64,000 nt of DNA from the NCBI GenBank assembly GCA_963765815.1, contig CAVXXT010000001.1, positions 390,232-454,231 on the forward strand, given 5' to 3'. The notes beneath the pieces were generated by a model that was not told where the DNA came from, did not search any database, and saw nothing but the letters and a program-made list of their open reading frames with translations. A program made the translations under genes and the position numbers. Source of the DNA: DATLNF01 sp963765815 (GTDB lineage: Bacteria; Actinomycetota; Actinomycetes; BP-191). Numbering within the stretch: position 1 is the stretch's first letter; the number at the start of each line of letters is the position of its first letter. This document shows, piece after piece, positions 33,369 to 44,130 of this stretch.

Positions 33369-35952
33369 TCAGTAGACGAGGCGACCCACTCCGACGGTGA
33401 CCGGCGAACCAGGTCCCGTTGCGGTCACGATGAAGTTGTCGCTGCTGTTGCCGTCCAGGCGAGCGAACGCCGCCGTCAGCGGCTTGGTGCCCGCCATGAA
33501 CTGGAAGGCGACGAGGCGCTGGCCCGCGACGAAGTCGTTGATGACGACGTGCGGGTTGCCGTTGACCGGGGTGGTCATTACTTCGTCAGCCGCGTCGGCG
33601 TCGATGTCGGCGGCGCTCACCGAAACACCACCTCGGAATGCGAGGTCGTACGCGAGGAACGACGCCACCCGGATGGCGTTGCCGTTCGCGATGTGGAACA
33701 CACGCACCTGGGGCGCGCCACCGGGGCCGGGTGCCGTCACGAGCTCCTGCTTGCCGTCACCATCGATGTCGGCACCCGCCACGCGCACGCCACCGGTGAA
33801 GCCCGCGGCGTACGGCGCGAAGCGTGCGATCCGCGTCACTGATCCGCTGACGGACAGTTTGAAAACGCTGATGGTCGAGGCGCGGCCGGCATCGGTGCTC
33901 GTGACAATTTCGTCGATGCCGTCGCCGTCGACATCTGCTCCCGCGACGAACAGGCCGCTGGTCATGTCCGGCGAATCGGCCAGGAACGAGGCGACCGGTG
34001 ACGGCTGGGAGTGGTCGAGGTTCCAGACGATCACATGAGGCCCACCTCCGGGGCCGGGCGCGGTCACGATGAACCGATCACCGACCGCGTCACGCGCGAG
34101 CGCGGCGACACGCACCCCACCGCGGAATGCTTCGTCATAGGCGAAGAAGCTCTTGCCGGCACCGAGCGGGGAGAACTGCGGCAGCGTTGTCAGCCGCACC
34201 AGGGGAGAGCCGCCCGTGTCAGCCGCCACCGCGATCGCGTCGCCGTTGCCTGGAAGTCCGAACGGATCAAGACTTGTTACCGAGGCGCCGCCGCGGAACC
34301 CGCCGAAGGGCGTGAGGGTTCCGACCAGCGCGACGCGTTGGATGCCGCCGAAGTCGTCGTTGAGCAGGGTGACGGTTCCATGGTCGCGATCGAGCCGCGC
34401 CCACGCCGGATTGCTCAGCTCGAAGTCGATCGTCTCGTCTGCCTCGGGTACGCGGTCCCCGTTGGATCTGAACGCAATCTCGATGGCGCGCGGACTTTTC
34501 AGGGCGGCTTCTCCCCCGGTGAAGTCTGAGCCGAACTCGGCGTCGCCACGCCGGAGACTTAGAGAGCGCAGAGCCACATCGACGTCGATGTCGGGGGTGT
34601 CGGCGTCACGATCCAGCGCGACCGTCGCGACAACGGTCTTGGTGCCATTGGAGCCCTCCGTCACCCGCAGGTCCTGGGCGGTCAAGGTCGGGACGCCCTT
34701 GGGCGCGTGGGTGGAGCGGGCCACAAGCCCGACGACAGAGGTCGGCTCGTGGTCGGTCGCCGGTCGCCCGTCGCCTGAAAGGAAGAACTGTGGTCCGCGA
34801 GCGACGATGCGGGTGATCGTGAAGCCGCGGTCGTAGCCAAGCCCGGGTCGGATGCGACCCTCCAGCCCGAAGCTCGTGTCGAGGGTGCCATTGGTGTCGT
34901 AGCGCCAAACCTTCTGATCGCTGGCCAGAAGCAGTCCGTCGTCGCCGTCAATTGCGAAATCGATCCAGCCAAGAAGGTCCGTGTCCGTGGGCGTGTATTG
35001 CGCGGGGAATGTGATCGGAGCGAACGAGCCGTCCGTCGAGCCGTCCATCAGGATTCGGTACACGCGGTATCCGGTGGCGACTGTGATCGTGTCGGCATCT
35101 GACACCACCTTGTAGAGGTTGTGGAAGTAGTTGTCGTACTGCGCGATGACTGTGAGGCCGTTCTTGCCGAACGACCAGTCGCGCTGCGTCGGGCTCAGGT
35201 AGGCGGCGCGACGAGGAGGCCTTTGCCCTCGGAGCCCTCGACCTGCCAGTCCCACCGAACGAAGACAAAGCCGTCGCCCCGTCGGGCCAGGTGACCATCG
35301 GCATATTCCCAGCCGGTCAACGCCAGGCCGAGCTTGCCGACCGACAGGTCAGGCGTGCCGTCAGGCAGTAACACCATGAAGTAGCTGCATCCAGCCGAGC
35401 ACAACACGAGACGGCCGTCGGACAGCACGACCGCGTTACCGCGGGTCGTGTACGGGCCGTATTCCTGCGGCAGCGACACCAGGTGGCCGTCGTTGTAGGT
35501 CGAGTCGGGCCGTCCGTTGGGGGCGAGCTTGGTGACGTAGGCGTCCTTGGGCGTCGGATGGTTGTAGTCGTAGGCCATGACGAGGACGCCGCCGTCGTCC
35601 GTCGCGATGAGGTCAGTGATGTGCGTGATCGGGGCTAACTGGGTCGTCCACTGAACAGCGCCGAGCTTGTCGACGCGGATGACCGAGGCTGGTGACCACG
35701 CCTCGCCGAGCCACACCCCGGTTACGCCGAGCCACATGCCCAGTGTGTCTTCGGCGATCGCGGTCGTCGTCGCGTTGCGTTCAAGATTGAGGCGAAGCGC
35801 GCCGTTGCCGCCGAAAGTCGTGAGCGGCCCGCCGAGGTTCGTCGGTGTAATTGTTGCGACGGCGGCGCGGCGGGAACGAAGGGAAACAAGCTGAGCGCGA
35901 CAGCCCCAGTGATGAAGACGGCCCGCAGGGCGCGGGAAAGCGGCAGCCGCAT
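33369..35952 (-). CDS. secreted Calx-beta / FG-GAP repeat protein, frameshifted
   Basis: About 850 residues when the frames are joined. The signal peptide is MRLPLSRALRAVFITGAVAL...PAA. Then comes a region of beta-propeller-like repeats (DGRLVLCSAG, YRILMDGSTDGSF), one Calx-beta domain (ADTPDIDVDVALRS ... ADETIDFELSNP ... GTVTLLNDDFGG), and at least four FG-GAP/VCBS-type repeats with GGVRVAGADIDGDG and VTAPGPGGAPQVRVF, each an EF-hand-like Ca site. Such proteins are surface or extracellular and often adhesive. Frame changes are needed near 35870 (in the signal peptide) and 35220. It converges with tRNA-Arg at a distance of 25 nt. Confidence 0.78.
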
Positions 35953-35982
35953 TCCGTCCCTATCGGCGGAATCGGGTTTTTT
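35951..35982 (+). terminator. hairpin followed by T6
   Basis: ATTCCG-N10-CGGAAT followed after 4 nt by TTTTTT. It has the form of an intrinsic terminator but sits between divergent genes at the very start of the repeat-protein gene, so it may instead be an attenuator or chance. Confidence 0.25.
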
Positions 35983-36018
35983 CGTGAGAGTTCGTTACCG
36001 ACCCTGGAACGCACGGCC

Positions 36019-37281
36019 ATGCGGCGGCGGTCAGACTCGGCCGCCGTGCCTTCGAAGTTCGGCGAACTCCTTATCGATACGTCGCCGCTGCGTGCGTCGC
36101 GCGACTTCCGCATGCTCTTTGTGGGGCAGGCCGTGTCGTACTTCGGCGCCATGATCTCGATGGCGGCGCTGCCGTACCAGCTGTTCCAGGCAACCCACTC
36201 GTCCGTGCAAATCGGCCTGCTCGGTCTCGTGCAATTGGGCCCGATGCTGGTCTGCGGGTTGCTCGGTGGCGCGCTCGCCGACGCCTTCGACAAACGAACC
36301 ATGCTGCGCGTGCTCGGCGTCACCTCCGGACTGGCGTCGGTGCTGCTCGCGCTCAACGCGTCGCTCGACCATCCGCACGTGTGGGCGCTCTACGTCATCG
36401 CCGTGTTGAGCACATCGTCGGGCGCGCTGACCTTCCCGGTGATGCGGTCGCTCCTGCCGCTGCTGCTCGAGGAGAAACTGCGGCCGGCCGCCTTCACACT
36501 GCAAGCCACCTACGGCTCGTTCGGCATGATGGCCGGGCCTGCAGTCGGCGGGCTGCTCATTGGCACGATCGGCTTAGACGGCGCGTATCTCGTCGACGTC
36601 GCCACGTATGTCGTGGCGCTGCTCATCTACTCGCAGATCGCGCCGTCGCCGCCCGTCGTCACCGACGGCGCGGAACGCACCTCGATCTTCGAAGGCATCC
36701 GTTTCCTGCGCGGTCATTCTCTGGTGGTGAGCATCTTCGCCATCGACTTGCTCGCCATGGTTTTTGGCATGCCACGCGCGCTGTTCCCCGCGCTCACTGA
36801 TCGGCTCGGCGGCGGGCCGCTTATGTACGGCTTGCTCCTGTCCTCGGTCGCGGCGGGCGCGTTCATCGCGTCGATCACCAGCGGTTGGACCAGCCGCATC
36901 CGCCGCTACGGACGGGCCGTGTTGTGGTCGGTCGCGGTGTGGGGCGCTGCCATCGCCGTCGCTGGCGTGGTGCGCGTGCCGGCGCTTGTGATGTTGGCGT
37001 TTGTGGTTGCGGGCGGGGCAGACATGATCTCGGGCGTCTACCGATCCACCATCGCCGCCGCGGTCACACCCGACGATCTGCGCGGGCGCGTGAGCGGCGT
37101 TGAGTTCGCCGTTTACGCGAGCGGACCGACCCTTGGCGATGTCGAAGCGGGAGTCGTCGGGGGACTGGTCAGTGTTCCGTTTGCGATCGTGTCGGGTGGC
37201 ATCGCCTGCATGGTCGGCGCCGCAGTGTTCGCGCGTGTCGTGCCGGGCCTGGCGAACTACATAGTCGAGTCGAAAGAATGA
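36019..37281 (+). CDS. MFS transporter (EntS/MFS_3-like exporter)
   Basis: A 420-residue major-facilitator protein with twelve predicted membrane segments. The loop 2-3 motif appears as GGALADAFDKRTMLRV (variant of GxxxDRxGRR), and SSGALTFPVMRSLLPLLLEE and TPDDLRGRVSGVEFAVY match the EntS/enterobactin-exporter-like MFS_3 family. The substrate is unknown. One frame, no breaks. ATG at 36019 puts the first membrane helix at about residue 25; the frame is open further upstream. Confidence 0.87.
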   Translation: MRRRSDSAAVPSKFGELLIDTSPLRASRDFRMLFVGQAVSYFGAMISMAALPYQLFQATHSSVQIGLLGLVQLGPMLVCGLLGGALADAFDKRTMLRVLGVTSGLASVLLALNASLDHPHVWALYVIAVLSTSSGALTFPVMRSLLPLLLEEKLRPAAFTLQATYGSFGMMAGPAVGGLLIGTIGLDGAYLVDVATYVVALLIYSQIAPSPPVVTDGAERTSIFEGIRFLRGHSLVVSIFAIDLLAMVFGMPRALFPALTDRLGGGPLMYGLLLSSVAAGAFIASITSGWTSRIRRYGRAVLWSVAVWGAAIAVAGVVRVPALVMLAFVVAGGADMISGVYRSTIAAAVTPDDLRGRVSGVEFAVYASGPTLGDVEAGVVGGLVSVPFAIVSGGIACMVGAAVFARVVPGLANYIVESKE

Positions 37282-37311
37282 AGACATGGCAGGCATTCCC
37301 GCGGAACTCGC

Positions 37312-37783
37312 GTGACGACCGAACAACTCGACGAGATCATGACGTCGTCGTGGAACATGCGCATCGCAACGCTCGGCCCGGAGCGCGCGATCAACCTCAC
37401 GCCGTTGTGGTTTGGGTGGGCCGGCGGCAAGGTCTACTTCTACGGACGCGGACAGAAGATCGCGAACCTGCGTCGCACTCCCTCATGCACGGTGCTCGTC
37501 GACCGCAACGAACGGTTCCCCGAGCTACAAGGCGCGATGTTTCACGGGATGGGCGTGGTGCTCGAAGACGCCGCAGCGGAAGAAGCCGACGCAGATCTCG
37601 AGGAGGCTCGTTGGCAGATGGGCCGCAAATACTCCGGCGGCCACGGCGAGCCGGCGCGCGCCGGCGGGCGAGAAGGTCCGCAACCCGGCGTCCGCGCGCG
37701 GCAAGGGCTGGCGTTGGGTCGTGGTCACACCCGACAAGTCCGTCACGTGGGACAACACGAAGATCGGTGGCGGTGGTCACTAG
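37312..37783 (+). CDS. PPOX-class flavin/F420 oxidoreductase, one frameshift
   Basis: About 157 residues. The split-barrel fold of pyridoxamine 5'-phosphate oxidase-like proteins is seen in INLTPLWFGWAGGKVYFYG, IANLRRTPSCTVLVD and GAMFHGMGVVLED. A single-base change near 37655 moves the C-terminal third (EKVRNPASARGKGWRWVVV ... NTKIGGGGH) to another frame. Cofactor may be FMN or F420. GTG start at 37312. Confidence 0.75.
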
Positions 37784-38252
37784 CGCCGCTTGGCCGCCGC
37801 GACGGTGGACGCGGCTGCGAGGACGTGGAAGACCGCGTGGCCCTGCACGCGGCTGTTGCACGAACACAGCGGCCCGCCGGTTCGGCTGAGCAGTGTGCAG
37901 CGCGGCCGCGCTCGCGCCGAGCGCTGCCGCGACCGGCGTCGGTCGCAGCGACGCGCGGCTCGTCGCGGACCACGGCGGCGAACGCTGCGATCAGACCAGC
38001 AATGCCGATGTCGTGGACGGACTTCGACGAGCCGTCCGCCCGGCCCGTGGTACGCCACGCTGCCGACGCCTTCGAAGGCGAGCGCGGCGGCGACGAACTT
38101 CCATGCGCGCGATCGGGGCGGACGCGCCATCCGCCAGATCGGGACCGCCGCGGCGACGAACGCGAGACTCGAGAGCGTGTTGGCGGGCTGACCGATAAGT
38201 CCGGGCGGATGCGCTCGCAGTCGGACTCGGCGACGTGACGGGACGCGGTCAC
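37783..38252 (-). CDS. ceramidase-like membrane protein (CREST-type), frameshifted
   Basis: About 155 residues in joined frames. Order of blocks: CERIRPGLIGQPANTLSSLA, GVGSVAYHGPGG, SVHDIGIAGLIAAFA and QGHAVFHVLAAAS. A Ser in TM1, the YHGPG His, HD, and a late HxxxH agree with the alkaline ceramidase/CREST hydrolase pattern of Ser, Asp and three His around a zinc site. At least two frame changes. GTG start overlaps the upstream acyltransferase stop as GTGA, suggesting a coupled lipid-remodelling pair. The substrate is inferred, not shown. Confidence 0.5.
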
Positions 38253-39536
38253 ACGTCGCCCACCGCCTTGCGCGTCGTCGCCACGACTTCGGCGCGCAGC
38301 GCTTCGGCCTGCTCGACGGTGCCGATGCGTTCGAGCTGCGCCCGCCAACGCAACAGCATCAGTCGTGAGCGCGACGGCGCGTTCGACGAGCCACACCGCG
38401 GCGACCGCGCCGACCGCGGCTGAGATCACGACGAGACTGCACGCGAGAAATCCGTCGGCGGTCAATATCGCGGCGATGACCCACGCGGTCGGGAACGCGA
38501 CGATGCCGACGAGCGCGCGGACGGTGCCTTTGGTGACCGGCGTGCGCACGAACAGGCTCGACCCCCATGACGAGCACCGCCGGCCACACGTTGACCAGCG
38601 CGGTCGCGGTGGTGATGCAGCCGAGCACAACGACGAGCACGGCGATGCGAATCGCGGCGCGCAGCAGGCGCGTCGGGTTGGTCGGCGTGATGACGTCGGC
38701 GTCGGTGAGGCGCAGCCCGGTGAGCAGCGTGTTGTAGCGGCCGACGTCGCGGCTCACGGCGTTGCGGGCGTGGTGCTTCGGCGCCTGGCCGAGCCGGCGC
38801 GTCAGGTCGTAGCGGTCTTCGAGCGTCGGGTCGGGGCGCGCTCGGAGCTCAACGCGATCTGCGCGGCCTGCTCCATCGCGAGCGCGGTCTCGATGTCCGC
38901 GAAGTCGGGGCTGACCGAGCGCACGCCGGCGTCGATCACCGCCGTGAGGGCGCGCACCGCCTTCTCGTCGTCGGCGCCGACAGCCCGGGGCACACCGTCG
39001 TCGAGATCGATGGGCTCGCCGAACTGCACGAGGGCCGAGGTGCGCAGCGCGACCTTGTCGGGAAACGTCAGACCCACCGGCACGATGGCGATGTCGGTCG
39101 CGCCCGCCGTGCGCGCGCCCGAGCGCGATGCGCGCCGCGCCGGTCTTGATCGGATCGATGTGCGGTCGGTCGTGCGTCGTGCCCTCAGGGAAGATCGCGA
39201 TCGTGTCGCGCTTCTTCGAGCGCGGCGTGACAGGCCGCGAACGCTCTTCGTTGCTCGACGGGCCGCTCGTGTCCTGCGGTCGTCGCACGAACACCACGCC
39301 GCCGGCCTCGGCCACTGCGCCAAGAACCGGCACCTTGCGCAGCGTGCCCTTCGCGATGAAGCGCGGCGACCGCGGCAACACCGACGCGATCACCAGCGGG
39401 TCGACGAAGCCGTTGAAGTGGTTGGCGACGAGCAGGACGGGACGGCCCTTCGGCAGCCGGTTGCGATCGGCGACCTCGACGCGGCGCAGCAGCAGCGTGC
39501 ACGCGAGGCGCGCGATCAAGACAGGACCCGGCGCAT
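38249..39536 (-). CDS. PlsC-like lysophospholipid acyltransferase, frameshifted
   Basis: About 430 residues in joined frames. The acyltransferase domain has LLVANHFNGFVDPLVIA (NHxxxxD-like), FIAKGTLRKVPVLG and IFPEGTTHDRP (FPEG), then VPVGLTFPDKVALRTSA. The C-terminal third contains two pairs of membrane segments (AAIRIAVLVVVLGCITTATA; ALVGIVAFPTAWVIAA), resembling GPAT/PlsC proteins with a C-terminal membrane domain, and ends RKAVGDV. At least three frame changes. ATG 39536 needs a 1-nt correction; TTG 39519 is the alternative. Confidence 0.75.
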
Positions 39537-39556
39537 GCGCCCAGTCTGTCTCGCCG

Positions 39557-40321
39557 CTAGCCCGGAAGTTCAGTGAGACCTTCCCAACCTGCCGGCGGAC
39601 GAGCAAGGCGCCAGTGTTGCTCGGGGATGTTTGCGTCGAGTCGCTCGTCGAGCAAGTGGTCGCGGCGAAGCGGCGGCAACTGCGACGCGTACGCGTACAG
39701 CGCCTGCCGTTTCCGTTCGAGGTCGTCGGCCAGCGGCGCCAACGTCGGTGTCGGCCACCAGCCGGCGTGGAACAAGGCGCTGATGCGCCACGCGAGGAGA
39801 CCGGGAACGTGCATGTAGCCCGCGTCCTGGTAGCAGTACCACGCGACGTCGGCGAACTCGTCGAGCAGGAGTCGTGCCGCCTGGTGCGTGATGTCATGGT
39901 CCGGATTGCCAAGACCGAACGGCACGAACACTGCGGTTGGATCGAGCTCATGTAGCGCGTCGCGTAAGCGAGCCGCCACCTCAGGTGCCTTGGCCCTGTC
40001 CGCCTCGTCGAGGTACTGGTGGTCAGCGAACTCGAGCCATACATGCTCGGCGTTGAGTACGGCGAGGGCGGCAAGGTCTTCGTCGCGACGCAAGACGACG
40101 ACGTCATCGCCCGAGGTAAACCCGCCGAGCGCGTCCCACTCGGAGGCTGGGTCCGGATAGGCAGGCGGCGCGCCGGCGAACACGGTTACGACGGTCGATC
40201 CAGGATGGCGGGCCAACAACAAACCGGCGCCTTGCACGGCGTCGTCGAAGTGCGGCGACACGACGACCATGCGTCGGAGTGTGTCGTCGCCGGGTAGGTC
40301 GGCCCAGTCGGTGAAACTCAT
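39557..40321 (-). CDS. PIG-L / LmbE family deacetylase
   Basis: A 254-residue zinc-dependent N-deacetylase-like protein. The metal motif VVSPHFDDAV (PHxDD) lies near residue 22, and HDITHQAARLLL near residue 135 supplies the third ligand. Family members deacetylate GlcNAc-linked compounds, as MshB and Mca do in mycothiol metabolism; this is not MshB-specific by sequence. A single intact frame. ATG at 40321 overlaps the stop of the exporter gene as ATGA, so the two are coupled. Confidence 0.85.
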   Translation of the reverse strand: MSFTDWADLPGDDTLRRMVVVSPHFDDAVQGAGLLLARHPGSTVVTVFAGAPPAYPDPASEWDALGGFTSGDDVVVLRRDEDLAALAVLNAEHVWLEFADHQYLDEADRAKAPEVAARLRDALHELDPTAVFVPFGLGNPDHDITHQAARLLLDEFADVAWYCYQDAGYMHVPGLLAWRISALFHAGWWPTPTLAPLADDLERKRQALYAYASQLPPLRRDHLLDERLDANIPEQHWRLARPPAGWEGLTELPG

Positions 40322-41966
40322 GCCTCGCGTGCGCCCGCGCCCTCGAGGAGCACGCCGGGATGCGCATCGGGCGGGATGTTCGGCACCAGCGTCGAGAACA
40401 GCGCTCCGAGCAGGACCACCAGACCGGCGAACACGGCGGCCGGCGTCGACGCGTCGGCAATGCCGTTGGCCACGATCACTCCGATTTGCGGATTGGCGCG
40501 ACCGGCTGCGTCGCCGCCACCGAAGTCGCTGATGTTGGCGGCGATGGCCGCCTGTTGCGCCGAGGGCAGACCGGGCACCTTCTTGAGATCGGATCGCACG
40601 TGGCTGCCAGCCTGCGACAACGAAGATGGCGCCGATCAGGGCGATGCCGAGCGCGGTGCCGACCTGGCGGACCATGCCGGCCGCGCCCGCTGGCCGAGCC
40701 GGCCTTCTGCGGCGGGATGTCGCTCAGCACCACGTTGGTGAGCTGGCTCGTGGCGAAGCCGATGCCGATGCCGTGCAGCATCAGCGCGGGCAGCAGCGAC
40801 AGGAACGTGGTGTGCGGCGCGAAGGCGAGCGACGTAACCGCCAGATGCCGAGCGCCTCGAGGGCGAGCCCGACGGTGATGACGTACTTCGGCCCGAACCG
40901 CCGGCTGAGCTGGCCGCCGATGCCGCCGCCGACGAAGGCCATGACTCCCGGCGGGCAGCAGCCAGCGTGCCGGCTGCGGATGGCCGAGAGGTGCAGGCCG
41001 GCCTGCAGGAAGATCGGCAGCACGAAGAAGGCGCCGAACTCGCCCATGGCGAGCACGGTGGTGTTGATCAGCCCGTAGCGGAAGCCGCGGTGCACGAGGT
41101 CGCGGAAGTCGAACACGACCGGCCTTGTCGGCCTCAGCCCGGCGCGTCTCGAGCACGACGAAGAGCGCGAGCAGCAACACGGCGACGCGAGCGAACCGGC
41201 ACGACGAGACGGGGTCGGGCGGCCAGTGCCAGCCGCCGATCGACTGGTCGCCGATCGGCGTCCACCAGCCGTAGCGCGACCGCCTCGATGATGCCGAAGA
41301 CCAGGCCGAGCAGGCCGAGCGGTGACGGCGACCACGCCGGGCAGGTCGATGCCCTTGGCGCGCTCGTCCTTCGACTCGCGCACGTAGAAGATCGCCGGCG
41401 ATGATCGCCGAGCGGGCGCGATGACGACGTTGACGCGGAACGCCCAGCGCCACGAGTAGTCGGTGGTGAGGATGCCGCCGATCCACGGGCCGAGCGCGCC
41501 GGCGCCGCCGGCGACCGAGCCCCACACCGCGAAGGCCACGCCGCGCTCGCGGCCCTGGAAGGTGGCCGAGAGGATCGACAGGGTGGCCGGCAGCATCATC
41601 GCGGCGCCGATGCCTTCGAGCAGCGACTCGCCGATGAACAGCTGCACCACCGAGTGCGACAGCGACGCGATCAGCGACCCGACGGCGAACAGCGCCGCGC
41701 CGATGAAGAACAGCTTGCGGCGCCCGAAGATGTCGCCGAGCGCGGCCGAAGCTGATGAGCAGCGACGCGAACACCAGCGAGTAGCCCGAGATCACCCACT
41801 GCAACGACGACACCTCGGTGTGGAACTCCCGGATGATCGTCGGGACGGCGACGTTCAGGATCGTGTTGTCGAGCACGATGATGAACAGCGAGCTCGACAG
41901 GATCACGAGCGCGATCCATCGCTTCGGGTCCGGCGGCGCGGCGCTGGCGGTGTTCCAAGCGGTCAT
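40318..41966 (-). CDS. DHA2-type MFS drug exporter (EmrB/QacA), heavily frameshifted
   Basis: About 548 residues in joined frames. The start is MTAWNTASAAPPDPKRW followed by SSSLFIIVLDNTILNVAVPT (motif D1 of DHA2 exporters). Later blocks include GIGAAMMLPATLSILSATF, GPWIGGILTTDYSWRWAF (motif C region), RFGPKYVITVGLALEALG, and a final helix AAVFAGLVVLLGALFSTLVP. Six or more frame changes. It would have 14 membrane segments and export drugs or a metabolite. The coupled deacetylase gene downstream could act on the exported compound (inference). Confidence 0.72.
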
Positions 41967-42010
41967 GTTTCTGGTCTAGCCCGCGCACGATGGTCATAGG
42001 CTCGATTCTC

Positions 42011-42427
42011 GTGAACATCCTCTATTCAACGACGGCCACCGCGACCGGAGACGGACGCAACGGCCACACCGCAACCGAGGACGGCATGATCGACGTCGAC
42101 GTCCGTACGCCGCCGGGACTCGGTGGCGCCGGTGGCGCGACCAATCCCGAACAGCTCTTCGCTGCCGGGTACGCCGCGTGCTTCCACTCGGCCATGAAGT
42201 TGGTGGCCAAGCCCATGGAAGTCGACGCCACCGACTCGGCGGTGTCGGTCACGGTTGGCCTTGGCATGCTCGAGGACGGCGCATTCAACCTCGCCCTCGA
42301 AATCGTGGTCGACGTGCCCGACACGTTCTCCGAGCAGGCGCAAGCGTTGGTGGAACGAGCGCACGAGGTCTGTCCGTATAGCAACGCGACACGTGGCGAC
42401 GTCGACGTCGTCCTCGGGATCATCTAA
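42011..42427 (+). CDS. ohr: organic hydroperoxide resistance protein
   Basis: A 138-residue OsmC/Ohr-family peroxidase. Both catalytic cysteines are present: AACFHSAMK near residue 59 and VCPYSNATR near residue 123, the second motif being diagnostic of Ohr. It reduces organic hydroperoxides using lipoyl or other thiols. One intact frame. GTG at 42011 is preferred (NILYSTTATATG is the usual start); an upstream frame start exists at 41990. No ohrR gene is adjacent. Confidence 0.9.
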   Translation: MNILYSTTATATGDGRNGHTATEDGMIDVDVRTPPGLGGAGGATNPEQLFAAGYAACFHSAMKLVAKPMEVDATDSAVSVTVGLGMLEDGAFNLALEIVVDVPDTFSEQAQALVERAHEVCPYSNATRGDVDVVLGII

Positions 42428-42430
42428 GCG

Positions 42431-44118
42431 GTGTCGGCCACTGATGTCGACGTCGTCGTCATCGGGAGCGGGTTCGGTGGCAGCACCACCGCGCTGCGCC
42501 TCACCGAGAAGGGCTACCGGGTCGCCGTGCTCGAGGCCGGCCGCCGCTTCGACGAGATCACGCTGCCGAAGACGTCGTGGCGACCTGCGGTCGCTTCTTC
42601 TGGGCGCCCAAGCTCGGCTGCAAGGGCATCCAGCGCATCTCGCTGCTGAAGGACGTGATGATCCTCTCGGGCGCCGGCGTGGGCGGCGGCTCGCTCGTGT
42701 ACGCCAACACGCTGTACGAGCCGCTTGCCGCCCTTCTACAGCGATCCGCAGTGGGGCCACATCACCGACTGGCAGGCGGAGCTGGCCCCGTTCTACGACC
42801 AGGCCAAGCGCATGCTCGGCGTCGTCGCCCAACCCCACCATCACGCCGTCGGACGAGGTGATGCGCGAGGTGGCCGACGAGATGGGCGTGGGCCACACGT
42901 TCGGCCCGACGCCGGTGGGCGTGCTCTTCGGCGAGCCGGGCGTGGAGGTGGACGACCCGTACTTCGGCGGCGCCGGGCCGGCGCGACGGGGCTGCATCGA
43001 GTGCGGCCAGTGCATGACCGGCTGCCGGCACGGCGCGAAGAACACGCTGCTCAAGAACTACCTGTACCTCGCCGAGCGCGGCGGCGCCGAGGTCCACCCG
43101 CTCACGACGGTCACCACGGTCCGGCCGCTCCCCGACGGGCGCTACGCCGTCGACACCGAGCGCACGGGCGCGTGGGTCCGCAAGCGGCGCCGCACGTTCA
43201 CGCGCCAGCACGTCGTGTTCGCGGCCGGCACGATGGGCACGCAGAAGCTGCTGCACCGCATGCGCGACGAGGGCACCTCCCGCACCTGTCCGACGCGCCT
43301 GGGCGCAGCTGACGCGCACGAACTCCGAGGCCATCCTCGGCGCGCGCACGTTCCGCGAAGGACGTCGACTTCACGCAAGCGGCGTGGCCATCACGTCGTC
43401 GTTCCACCCCGACGACCACACCCACATCGAACCCGTCCGCTACGGCAAGGGCAGCAACGCGATGGGTCTGCTCACCACGGCCCTCGCCGACGGTGGCGGC
43501 GGGCCGCGTCCGCTGCGATGGCTCAAGGAGGTCGTCCGCCACCCCGTCGATGTTCGCTGCGCAACCTCAGCATGCGGCACTGGTCGGAGCAGACGATCAT
43601 CGCCCTGGTGATGCAGACGCGCGACAACTCGATCACCTGCTTCACCAAGCGCGGCCTGTTCGGGGCCGTCGGCTCACGTCGAAGCAGGGTCACGGCGAGC
43701 CCAACCCCACGTGGATCCCGACCGGCCACGACGCCGTGCGTCGCATCGCGACGCGCATCAGAGGGCTTCCCCGGCGGCGGCTGGAACGACGTCTTCAACA
43801 TCCCGATGACCGCGCACTTCCTCGGCGGCGCGGCCATCGGCGACTCCGCCGAGGCGGGCGTGATCGACCCGTACCACCGCGCCTACGGCCACCCCGGGCT
43901 CCACGTCGTCGACGGCACGGCGATGTCCGCCAACCTCGGCGTCAACCCGTCGCTCACGATCACCGCGCAGGCCGAGCGGGCCGCGGCCATGTGGCCCAAC
44001 AAGGGCGAGCCCGACCCGCGGCCGCCGCTCGGTGCAACCTACGCCGCGGATCGCGCCGGTGGTTCCGAAGGCGCCGGTGGTGCCGGCGGGCGCACCGGGC
44101 GCGCTGCGGATTGGATAG
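42431..44118 (+). CDS. GMC-type FAD oxidoreductase (cholesterol oxidase ChoD-like), frameshifted
   Basis: About 562 residues in joined frames. FAD-binding GSGFGGSTTALRLTEKGY at the N-terminus, VGGGSLVYANTLYEP, a Cys cluster in RRGCIECGQCMTGCRHGAKN as in mycobacterial ChoD, VFAAGTMGTQKLLHRM, and a C-terminal GMC block AHFLGGAAIGD ... LHVVDGTAMSANLGVNPS. At least five frame changes between 42560 and 43750. Family members oxidise sterols or other alcohols; substrate not certain. It starts 3 nt after ohr, and the two may be co-transcribed. Confidence 0.78.
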
Positions 44119-44130
44119 CGCCGGCGAGCG

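Noticed and set aside
33209..33400. Open frame reading across tRNA-Arg (AQRIEHLTTDQKVVSSNLAE)
   Set aside because: It is the translation of a tRNA gene, a well-known artefact.
36381..36800. Alternative frames within the MFS transporter gene
   Set aside because: Arg/His-rich shadow translations overlapping an intact 12-helix transporter.
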